DNA of 64,000 nt from CBDCTM01 sp965222005 (GTDB lineage: Bacteria > Bacteroidota > Bacteroidia > Chitinophagales > Saprospiraceae): NCBI GenBank assembly GCA_965222005.1, contig OZ244935.1, positions 2,294,001 through 2,358,000 on the forward strand, written 5' to 3'. Of the stretch, positions 7,562 through 14,595 are shown piece after piece. The notes under the pieces are model-generated. The model made no database searches. It was not told the DNA's origin and worked only from the letters and a program-made list of their open reading frames with translations. Each line of letters starts with the position of its first letter. Positions within the stretch are counted from its first letter, which is position 1. The position numbers were made by a program, and so were the translations under genes.

Positions 7562-9240
7562 TGAAACCGAGCTTACCATATCGCCTCTTTAAGTACTTGC
7601 CACTTCTGCTTTGGCTGGCTTTGGCTGGCTCGGTGGCAGCACAGTCTTCTGTTGTGCTACAACAAAGTGTAAGCTTGCAATTCCATCAGGTGCAGCTGGG
7701 TGAAGCGCTAAAAGATATCAGCCAATCCTATCAAATCTATTTTTCTTATAGCGGAGACGTCATACCCGTCAGGCAGGCCGTCAGTTTGCAGGTCGAGGAA
7801 GTATCCCTGGAGGAAGCCCTTGATCTCTTGCTGGCCGAAACACAAGTGGTGTATTCCCATATCGGTGATCAGATTGTGTTGAAAATTGACCCTGCCAAAA
7901 ACATCGGGCAATCGGATAGCAAACCAAACGAAAAGCTCTTAGGCAGCATTTCCATCCCTCCGCAGGCCCGGCCTGTGGTGCCTTATGACGATGCTTTTCC
8001 TCAAGAAACTCCCGAAGAGCGTGGAGCTACGATAGGGTTTATGGATAATTTGCAACGTCAATGGGAGATTGAGCGACTGGAGTCGGAGTTTGTAGAATTT
8101 GCCCAGGCCAACGTCGGGCAATGGGAAATTCCAATGGAGTTTGAAATTGGCAGCTCGGCCCTCGACCGGCAAGGCCCTTGGGAACAGCGGCTCGCTCAAA
8201 TATCTGTGTTGCCGTATATCGGTACCAATCTGTACAAAAGCGCAGCCGTAGAAAATAATGTTTCGATCAACATCCTGATGGGGCGGAACGGAGCTGTGAA
8301 CGGGGTAGAGCTGGGCGGATTTTTCAATTCGGTAAAATACGATGTGCGCGGTGTTCAAATCGCCGGGCTGGGCAATATGGTGGGCGGGGAGTTGGAAGGC
8401 ACCCAGATCGCCGGGCTCTTCAACTACAACCAAAAGACGGCTTACGGTCTGCAAGCTGCCGGCTTGCTTAATCTGGGCCGCAGGGATGTGAACGGAGTTC
8501 AGCTATCAGGCTTGGCCAACAGCGTGGGAGGAAATATGAGCGGAACGCAGATTAGTGGGCTTTTCAACTATACCAAAGGACGTGCTCGCCGCCAATGTGC
8601 TTTGCTGCTCAATATAGCCGGCACTTCAGAGCTTTCACAAGCATCGGTATTGTTGAATGTTGGCAGAGAAGTGCAAGGCGATCAGTTTGGATTAATCAAT
8701 GTGAGCGACACCATTGCCGGGCTGCCACTGGGACTGCTCAACATCGTTCGGCGGGGGTACAATCGGCTGGAAATTGCTTTTGGTGACGGGATGCGCTACA
8801 ACTTCAGCGCCAAGCTGGGAGCCTATCGCTTTTACAATATATTTTTAATAAATGCCCGGAAAGGAGACACACACGGCACGGGCGGCGGCAAGTGGAGTTG
8901 GGGGCTGGGTTACGGGTTTGGTACCAACAAGCGATTGGGTACTCGCTCGCTGATGAACATGGAAGTAGTGAGTATGCACATCAATGAAGGGGAGCATTGG
9001 ACTTCGGAACTCAATCAGCTGAGTGAGCTACGCGTCATCTTCGATTGGCAAATATGCAGAAAGGGGAGTTTGTTTGTAGGGCCGGTGTACAAGGTGATGG
9101 TGTCGAAGCTGAGAGATAGGGAGAACAATAAAACAGGATCGGCCATTCCGCCATACAGCCTGTTGAGTTGGGATACCGACGGTCGGCGACCCACAAATGT
9201 GCAAATGTGGCTAGGCTGGACGGCAGGGCTGCGGTTTTAA
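7558..9240 (+). CDS. STN domain fused to LA_2272-type surface repeats, predicted outer-membrane protein
   Basis: 560 aa. Signal peptide about 1-29 (ending GSVAAQ), then an STN module (about 35-115: VQLGEALKDISQSYQIYF ... VSLEEALDLLLAE), the domain used by TonB receptors to contact FecR. A linker (116-220) leads to repeats typical of LA_2272 surface proteins, e.g. GVQIAGLGNMVGG, GTQIAGLFNY, GVQLSGLANSVGG, GTQISGLFNY (about 255-345), and a beta-rich C-terminus ending in Phe (TAGLRF), the usual last residue of a barrel. No plug, TonB box or SusC-type barrel is present. Start is ATG 7558 or the adjacent ATG 7561. Role as signal input is inferred from position and the STN domain. Confidence 0.82.
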   Translation: MMKPSLPYRLFKYLPLLLWLALAGSVAAQSSVVLQQSVSLQFHQVQLGEALKDISQSYQIYFSYSGDVIPVRQAVSLQVEEVSLEEALDLLLAETQVVYSHIGDQIVLKIDPAKNIGQSDSKPNEKLLGSISIPPQARPVVPYDDAFPQETPEERGATIGFMDNLQRQWEIERLESEFVEFAQANVGQWEIPMEFEIGSSALDRQGPWEQRLAQISVLPYIGTNLYKSAAVENNVSINILMGRNGAVNGVELGGFFNSVKYDVRGVQIAGLGNMVGGELEGTQIAGLFNYNQKTAYGLQAAGLLNLGRRDVNGVQLSGLANSVGGNMSGTQISGLFNYTKGRARRQCALLLNIAGTSELSQASVLLNVGREVQGDQFGLINVSDTIAGLPLGLLNIVRRGYNRLEIAFGDGMRYNFSAKLGAYRFYNIFLINARKGDTHGTGGGKWSWGLGYGFGTNKRLGTRSLMNMEVVSMHINEGEHWTSELNQLSELRVIFDWQICRKGSLFVGPVYKVMVSKLRDRENNKTGSAIPPYSLLSWDTDGRRPTNVQMWLGWTAGLRF

Positions 9241-9638
9241 GAGAGTTGGCAATTAATAAAGTACGCAAAATGATGAGGTTATTTTTTCTTCAGGCAAGGC
9301 TTTTCAACGAAGCATGGAGGAAAAACCTGCCTGCCGGCAAAGGCAGGGAAGCCATCAGGTGTGGAGGTGTTATTATTTTCCAATTCCCTAAAAAAAAAGC
9401 GGCCAACAAAAATAGCTAAGTATTTATTATTCAAAAGATTAAATCCTCTTTTCAATTTTTGAATTAGGCTCCATTTCACTAGCCTTTGGTCGTTCAGCTA
9501 TCGCCTATTTCAAAAATGGCGGATTTATTTTTTGAAGGTTCCTAATAAGTTTGTTTGGATACGCAATGAACAGGCTCTGTGCCTGATAGCCAGAAGTATA
9601 AATGATTCTAAAATTTTTGAACAAAAAAATGGATAGTA
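9241..9638. other. 398-nt intergenic region with a dispersed element
   Basis: No gene is supported. Contents: a CCTGCC...GGCAGG hairpin (9326-9347) without a T-run; an AT-rich palindrome TTCAATTTTTGAA (9451-9463); a TGGTCGTTCAGCTA motif (9487-9500); the 33-nt element shared with 55887-55919 (9508-9540); and TAAGTTTG (9546-9553), a full -7 match that could start the transcript of the next gene about 85 nt downstream, though without a TTG at proper spacing. Confidence 0.5.
9508..9540 (+). repeat. 33-nt dispersed stem-loop-like element, copy 1
   Basis: Matches 55887-55919 at 31 of 33 positions. The arms TTCAAAAA and TTTTTGAA can pair around a GGATTT-containing loop; both differences between copies fall in the loop. 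It ends 98 nt before the start of an exported-protein gene. A second motif, TGGTCGTTCAGCTA (9487-9500), also recurs beside copy 2 with one change. Confidence 0.6.
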
Positions 9639-10241
9639 ATGAAAAAGCAAATCTTTTTTTTGGCACTGACGGTGCTTAGTACGGGGCTGTTTGCCCAAAA
9701 GCACGAAACGCTTTTCAACAAAGCGCGGGTGGTGGGCGCCTTTGGTGCGCCGATCGTAGAGTTTGGCCTCTATGATGGCGATGATATCGGTACTTCCGTA
9801 GGGGGAGGGGGAGCATTGATTATCGACAATTTTTTTATCGGAGGGTACGGAATAGGGAGCTCTGATTTTACCGATCAACTTTTTGATAATGAAGACATCT
9901 TCCGCCTCGACCTCGGGCATGGCGGCTTTTGGCTGGGTTTCACAACGCCGCACTACAAGATGGTACACGTATTCAGCAGTGTCAAGCTGGGTTGGGGTGC
10001 CCTGGGAATTGAATTTGATGACGAAGACCTCGATTATGACGATGGCATCTTTGTGGTTACGCCCGAGCTGGGACTGGAACTAAACATTTTCCGATTCTTC
10101 CGAATTGCCGCTACGGCCGGGTATCGCCATGTGGAAGGCATACGCGACAATGGCAATGTAGCCGCCGATGCGTTCAATGGTATGGTAGGCACGTTGACGT
10201 TTCGCTTCGGTGGCTTTGGCCACTGGCACGACAACTGGTAA
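9639..10241 (+). CDS. Predicted outer-membrane beta-barrel protein, unknown function
   Basis: 200 aa with a clear signal peptide (MKKQIFFLALTVLSTGLFAQ, residues 1-20). The mature part alternates hydrophobic and polar residues with many Gly and aromatics, e.g. FFIGGYGIGSSDF and FRFFRIAATAGYRHVEG, as in small outer-membrane barrels. Acidic stretches (FDDEDLDYDDG, about 126-136) could lie in a surface loop. It is 29 nt upstream of the GIN-domain lipoprotein gene, so the two are probably co-transcribed. No specific family recognised. Confidence 0.75.
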   Translation: MKKQIFFLALTVLSTGLFAQKHETLFNKARVVGAFGAPIVEFGLYDGDDIGTSVGGGGALIIDNFFIGGYGIGSSDFTDQLFDNEDIFRLDLGHGGFWLGFTTPHYKMVHVFSSVKLGWGALGIEFDDEDLDYDDGIFVVTPELGLELNIFRFFRIAATAGYRHVEGIRDNGNVAADAFNGMVGTLTFRFGGFGHWHDNW

Positions 10242-10270
10242 TGAGTTTTTGGATAGAAAAATAAAAAAAT

Positions 10271-11014
10271 ATGAACTGTAAACTATGGAATTTTTTCCTC
10301 TTGCTGGCCTTCATTTGTTGTGCCAGCTCTTGCATCGTTCATGTCAATGACGATGACGATGGCCTGTTTCAGTGTGAAGAAGGAGAAGGAGAGGTAGAAT
10401 CTTTCGAACTGAATATCGACAATTTTAAAGGCATTGACCTAAAGATTGACGGGGAGGTGTTTATTACACAAGGCAATAGCAGGCAGGTGCTTGTGGAGGG
10501 GCAAAAAAATATCATCGATATGCTGGAACTCGATATCCGCGATGAGGTTTGGGATATCGAATTGGATGACTGCGCCCGCAAGTATGATGATCTCCGAATT
10601 TACATCACGATGCCCTACATCGACTACCTGGCTCTTTCCGGCAGCGGTGAAATAGTGAGTGAGAATACGATCGAATCCAGCGAACTGACGCTGCGGCTTT
10701 CAGGTTCCGGCAGAATGAATCTCGGCCTGAATACCAAATCACTGGATGCCCGCATTTCCGGCTCGGGAAGCATTCGGGCTGAAGGCATCGCCGATATCGC
10801 CGATTTTCATATCTCCGGTTCCGGAGAATTGAGGACTTTTGATATGGAAAGCCTTATCGGAGAGGTGCGGATCACCGGATCGGGAGATGTGGAAGTGAGG
10901 GTGTTGGATGAGCTGGATGTGAGTATCTCCGGCAGCGGCGATGTGTATTACAAAGGCTATCCGGCACTCAATGTACATATTTCCGGCTCCGGGGATGTGA
11001 TCAATGCCAATTGA
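10271..11014 (+). CDS. GIN-domain (DUF2807) lipoprotein, putative adhesin head-like
   Basis: 247 aa. Lipoprotein signal with lipobox near CASSC (Cys about 20-21), followed by an acidic linker. From about residue 40 the DUF2807 'head GIN domain' begins (ESFELNIDNFKGIDLKIDG), and the second half is a regular beta-helix-like series of SGSG turns (LSGSGEI, LSGSGRM, ISGSGSI, ISGSGEL, ITGSGDV, ISGSGDV, ISGSGDV) about every 20 residues. Function in Bacteroidota is not established; the fold is used in surface adhesins. Downstream of the ECF cassette and followed by a terminator. Confidence 0.85.
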   Translation: MNCKLWNFFLLLAFICCASSCIVHVNDDDDGLFQCEEGEGEVESFELNIDNFKGIDLKIDGEVFITQGNSRQVLVEGQKNIIDMLELDIRDEVWDIELDDCARKYDDLRIYITMPYIDYLALSGSGEIVSENTIESSELTLRLSGSGRMNLGLNTKSLDARISGSGSIRAEGIADIADFHISGSGELRTFDMESLIGEVRITGSGDVEVRVLDELDVSISGSGDVYYKGYPALNVHISGSGDVINAN

Positions 11015-11030
11015 GATCAAATGGAAGGAA

Positions 11031-11064
11031 GTTGCCGAATGGAAGCATTCGGCAGCCTTTCTTT
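11031..11064 (+). terminator. Terminator after the GIN-domain gene
   Basis: Stem TGCCGAAT/ATTCGGCA (11033-11040 with 11047-11054), extendable by G-U and G-C pairs to 11031/11056, a 6-nt loop, then CTTTCTTT. It separates the exported-protein pair from the DinB-fold gene. Confidence 0.75.
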
Positions 11065-11110
11065 AAACTTTTGTGTAACTTGCTTTGGCACGAAAAACAC
11101 ATAATTGCCA

Positions 11111-11671
11111 ATGCAAAACGCGTACATCAACGAGTATTTAAACCGTATCGAAGCAGTAAGCCAACAGGTGCAAACTACCTTCGGTCCAATGAATGCTGCG
11201 CAGCTCAACTGGAAGCCCGCTGCCGAAAAATGGAGCATCGCCCAATGTTTGCATCACCTCATCACGCTCAACAAAAGCTATTTCCCCTTTTTTGTAAAGC
11301 TGGAGGCAGATACCTTTGAAAACAACCTTTGGGAGAAAATATCACCCTTTTCCGGCTATTTTGGCAATATGCTCAAAAAGTCCATGATAAGCCCGTCCGC
11401 CAAGCGCAGCATGAAAACACCTGTTGTGTGGCGCCCGTCACAAAGTGAATTGCCCGACACAATAGTAGCTGACTTCCTCACACACCAAAACGAATTGCTG
11501 AATTTACTCCGCGCCATTGGCCAGCACAATCACGCTTCTATTACCATCAGCTCGCCAGCTTCCAGTCTGTTCACGTACAGCCTCAAAGATGCCGTCATCA
11601 TCATCGCTACGCATGAGGAGCGGCATCTCCGGCAGGCACAAGGCGTGCAGGCTATGCCAGGTTTTCCTTGA
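11111..11671 (+). CDS. DinB-superfamily (DinB_2) protein
   Basis: 186 aa from ATG 11111; a TTG two codons upstream is less likely. Four-helix-bundle DinB pattern: LNRIEAVSQQVQTTFGPMN, then WSIAQCLHHLITLNKSYF with a metal-type His pair near residue 47, and a C-terminal ATHEERHLRQ motif supplying further His ligands. These proteins are related to bacillithiol/mycothiol transferases and metal-dependent hydrolases; substrate unknown. Cytoplasmic. It converges with the UbiA gene across the CCG-repeat array. Confidence 0.85.
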   Translation: MQNAYINEYLNRIEAVSQQVQTTFGPMNAAQLNWKPAAEKWSIAQCLHHLITLNKSYFPFFVKLEADTFENNLWEKISPFSGYFGNMLKKSMISPSAKRSMKTPVVWRPSQSELPDTIVADFLTHQNELLNLLRAIGQHNHASITISSPASSLFTYSLKDAVIIIATHEERHLRQAQGVQAMPGFP

Positions 11672-11717
11672 GCCGGTTGTGCGGTGCTCGGTATGCGGTA
11701 GCCCTCTACTGCGTTTG

Positions 11718-11890
11718 CCGAACACCGGCCACCGGACAACCGGACAACCGAACACCGGACAACCGAAAACCGGAAACCGGACAACCGGACAACCGAAAAC
11801 CGCACAACCGAACAACCGGACAACCGAACACCGGACACCGAAAACCGGACAACCGGAAACCGGACAACCGGACAACCGAACACCGGACAA
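11718..11890. repeat. Tandem array of 23 CCG-led 7/8-mers (CCGRMMA / CCGRMMAA)
   Basis: The whole 173 nt divides exactly into 23 units beginning CCG: 11 heptamers (CCGAACA, CCGAAAA, CCGGAAA, CCGGACA, CCGGCCA) and 12 octamers (nearly all CCGGACAA, one CCGCACAA, one CCGAACAA). It fills most of the 224-nt gap between the converging DinB and UbiA stops and ends 5 nt from the UbiA stop codon. Mixed unit lengths shift the frame repeatedly and the array has almost no stops in five frames, so open frames through it are not evidence of coding. Strong strand asymmetry: almost no T on the plus strand. Confidence 0.9.
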
Positions 11891-11895
11891 CCCCC

Positions 11896-12750
11896 TCACC
11901 CCAAACATCCCGAATACCATACATAAGCCATCGTACCAATAGCCACCACGTTTGACAAAAGGCCGAACAGTTTCATTTGCTCAACGCGGTAGCTGGTCGT
12001 TTTGTACAGCACCAGTACGTCCAGCAGTAGCCATAACATGGCCAGACAAAGAAAACCTCCAAAGTACCATTCTTCAAATAATAGTAGCATCAAGCCCGCT
12101 TCCAGCGCCACGATGGCAATAATTAGCCATTTGGTAGTGCGTACCCCGAGGCGGGTAGCAGTGGTTTGGCGCCCAGCCTGCCGATCGGGGGCGATATCCA
12201 TCACCTCGCCGATGAGCTGCGATTGGAAGGCAAATAGCAAAAGATAAAGGTAGGTAGCCCAAGGCAAGCTAGCTGTATCGTTGAGGAGTATGCTGAAGGG
12301 AACTACCAGCAAATAGCCAATCTGGCAGACCAGTTCCCAGGGTGGACGGCTTCTCAAGCCACGCCCCGGCCAATTGTATAAAGCGTTGATTATCAGCAAG
12401 ATAGCGAAGAGCGCCAGCATTTTCCAACCTTTTAAAAAAATGAAAAGCGGAACGAATAGCAGCTGCACGGCCAGGATTGGTTTCCACAAACGGGCCAATT
12501 GATCCGCTGTCCCGCGGGCGCCAAACCAAAATGTGTCCTTTCGGGGATTGCCCCGATCAATCTCGAAATCGACGATGTCGTTCCAGCCATAAATCAGGAA
12601 ATTGAGTGGAAAGCAGCTATACACCAGGCCGAGCCAAAAGTGCCCGCTGCCAAAGAGGTCCATCTGGCTGGTTGGCAGCAGATACAACCAAACGGAAGCA
12701 AACCACAAGCCGGGCCTGGACACTTTGAGCCAGAAAAGCAATTTCTTCAA
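11896..12750 (-). CDS. UbiA-family prenyltransferase
   Basis: 284 aa integral membrane protein with about 8-9 hydrophobic helices. First Asp-rich motif NDIVDFEID (N57, D58, D61, D65) and second motif DIAPD (D185, D189), the two Mg-diphosphate sites of UbiA enzymes, are intact. The family moves a prenyl chain onto an aromatic or lipid acceptor (quinone, heme O, chlorophyll or carotenoid pathways); nothing here fixes the acceptor. It starts 4 nt after the amidohydrolase stop, so the two form an operon. A polyprenyl synthase that could supply its substrate lies 6 kb away. Confidence 0.88.
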   Translation of the reverse strand: MKKLLFWLKVSRPGLWFASVWLYLLPTSQMDLFGSGHFWLGLVYSCFPLNFLIYGWNDIVDFEIDRGNPRKDTFWFGARGTADQLARLWKPILAVQLLFVPLFIFLKGWKMLALFAILLIINALYNWPGRGLRSRPPWELVCQIGYLLVVPFSILLNDTASLPWATYLYLLLFAFQSQLIGEVMDIAPDRQAGRQTTATRLGVRTTKWLIIAIVALEAGLMLLLFEEWYFGGFLCLAMLWLLLDVLVLYKTTSYRVEQMKLFGLLSNVVAIGTMAYVWYSGCLG

Positions 12751-12754
12751 AGCA

Positions 12755-14464
12755 CTACTTTTTGCGGTATTTTATTTGACCTCCTACAAGGGTGTACAGC
12801 ACTTCGGTTTCCAAAATTTCCTCATCAGAGCATTGCAGCAAATTGTTCGAAAGTATGGTAATATCAGCCAATTTGCCTGCTTCCAGCGATCCCTTGTCCT
12901 TCTCTTCAAAGGCTGCATAGGCATTGCCCAGGGTGTATGAATGAAGCGCTTCAGCGCGGCTCATGCGCTGCTCGGGAAAAAATTCCAGGCCACTATCCGT
13001 CCTTTTGCGCGTCACAGAAGCATAAAAGCTGGCCAGGGGGTCCACATCTTCTACAGGTGCATCCGTACCATTGGCAATGTTGGCTCCGCTATCGAGTAAT
13101 GCGCGCCAGGCATAGGCTCCCCCCCGGGAGCGCTCCTCACCGAGGCGCTTAACCACAAAGGGCGCATCGGAGGTACAATGTACTCCCTGCATGGAAGCGA
13201 TGATTCCCAACTGGCCAAAACGTTTGATATCATCGGGATGCAAATGCTGGGCATGTTCGATGCGCCAGCGGCGGTCTTTTTGTTTTTGGTCCCGTTGATA
13301 AGCTTTTTCCATAATGTTGAGAACTTCGCGATTTGCCCGATCGCCGATGGCATGTACACAAAGCTGCATATCATGCTGATAGGCAAGTTCGGCAATATGG
13401 CTGACCTCCTCCAGGGTAGTAGTATTTTGGCCAACAAATCCGGGCTTGTCATCGTAAGAAGTCAGCAGCCAGGCACCAAAGGAACCCAGCGCTCCGTCCA
13501 CTTCCGATTTGATAGCGCGGCAGCTAAAAAAGTGATCGCCGAGGTTGATGATGGGAAAGCCATCGAGCCGGTCTTTCATTTCTTTATACGAATGGCGAAG
13601 CATCACCCAGAGACGCAGATCGAGTTGGCCATCGCGGGCCATTTTTTCATAGCGCTCGATTTCAAAATACTTAGCCCCGGCATCCTGGAAGGATGTGATT
13701 CCTTTGGAAAGGCATTCCTGCTGTGCAAGCTGAATGGCTTTGTACCACCGGGCGGTTTGCTCCTCCTCCGATAGCGTGGCTAAGTAAGCTTTGTGTGCTT
13801 CGCGGATCGGTTCCATAGCATTCTCTTCAAACACGCCAATGGCATCGCCACGGCTATCGCGCACGATCTCCCCGCCTACAGGCGATGGTGTTTCGGAGGT
13901 GATGCCGGCCGCTTCCATTGCCTTTTGATTGGCAAAGAGACCATGACCGCTGGCGTGATAGAGGATGACAGGATTGTTGGGCGAAACGGCACTGAGTGCA
14001 TCGTGATAGGGATATCCGAGCAGTTGGCGGTCGGGCGGATTGAGCCATTTTTCCTGATGCCAGCCGCGCCCTTCTATCCAAACTCCGGGGGCGGTCTTTT
14101 GTGCCCGCTCGGCCACCATTGCTACTATTTCTTCCCAGCTTTTGGAGTGAAGGAAGTTGAGGTTTAGTAAGCTGAAACCAAGTGAGGCGTAGTGACCGTG
14201 CCCTTCGATAAATCCCGGCATCACAAATTGGCCATCGAGCCGGAGTATCTCTGTAGCATCGCTGATGTAAGCTTTGGCAGATTTGTTCGTGCCGACATGA
14301 AGTATTCGGTTTCCTTTGATGGCAATGGCGGAGGCAGCGGGATTTTCGGGATCAAGTGTGACGATATCCGCATTGCTGATGAGTAGATCGGCTGTTTCGG
14401 TATTCTGACATGCGGCAAGGAGCAAGATTGCCAGCAAGGGGTATAAGGGATGTAGATTGTTCAT
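12755..14464 (-). CDS. YtcJ-like metal-dependent amidohydrolase, predicted lipoprotein
   Basis: 569 aa. Lipobox AILLLAAC (Cys 19) indicates a lipid-anchored envelope enzyme, unusual because many YtcJ homologues are cytoplasmic. Amidohydro_3 features: the N-terminal beta-sandwich ADLLISNADIVTLDP, the metal HxH motif in FIEGHGHYAS (H89, H91), a later LCVHAIGDRANREVL strand, RIEHAQHLHPDDI, and the late Asp in IANGTDAPVEDVDPL. Substrate cannot be read from sequence; relatives hydrolyse N-substituted formamides or cyclic amides. First gene of the operon with ubiA. Confidence 0.88.
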   Translation of the reverse strand: MNNLHPLYPLLAILLLAACQNTETADLLISNADIVTLDPENPAASAIAIKGNRILHVGTNKSAKAYISDATEILRLDGQFVMPGFIEGHGHYASLGFSLLNLNFLHSKSWEEIVAMVAERAQKTAPGVWIEGRGWHQEKWLNPPDRQLLGYPYHDALSAVSPNNPVILYHASGHGLFANQKAMEAAGITSETPSPVGGEIVRDSRGDAIGVFEENAMEPIREAHKAYLATLSEEEQTARWYKAIQLAQQECLSKGITSFQDAGAKYFEIERYEKMARDGQLDLRLWVMLRHSYKEMKDRLDGFPIINLGDHFFSCRAIKSEVDGALGSFGAWLLTSYDDKPGFVGQNTTTLEEVSHIAELAYQHDMQLCVHAIGDRANREVLNIMEKAYQRDQKQKDRRWRIEHAQHLHPDDIKRFGQLGIIASMQGVHCTSDAPFVVKRLGEERSRGGAYAWRALLDSGANIANGTDAPVEDVDPLASFYASVTRKRTDSGLEFFPEQRMSRAEALHSYTLGNAYAAFEEKDKGSLEAGKLADITILSNNLLQCSDEEILETEVLYTLVGGQIKYRKK

Positions 14465-14486
14465 ATGCGAAAGGAGCTGTTTGGTA

Positions 14487-14494
14487 CAAATGTA
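14487..14494 (-). promoter_or_regulatory. Candidate -7 element of the amidohydrolase-ubiA operon
   Basis: Reads TACATTTG on the minus strand, 23 nt upstream of the ATG at 14464. A TTG at correct spacing is not seen. Confidence 0.4.
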
Positions 14495-14595
14495 GGGAGA
14501 AAGTTTTGGAGAGACTTGCAGACTTGGAGGTTTGCAGATTTTGGACCATCTAAGTGTCTGTTGTCGGAGAACCTGGGCGCTGAACTCTCCAAATT

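Noticed and set aside
9326..9347. CCTGCC...GGCAGG hairpin as terminator of the STN-domain gene
   Set aside because: No T-run follows on either strand; kept only as a note in the intergenic description.
11504..11955. Five overlapping open frames on both strands of the CCG array, with products like repeating Thr-Gly-Gln-Pro-Asp-Asn or Arg-Leu-Ser-Gly
   Set aside because: They exist only because the repeat lacks stop codons; unit lengths of 7 and 8 shift frames and no start, signal or family supports translation.
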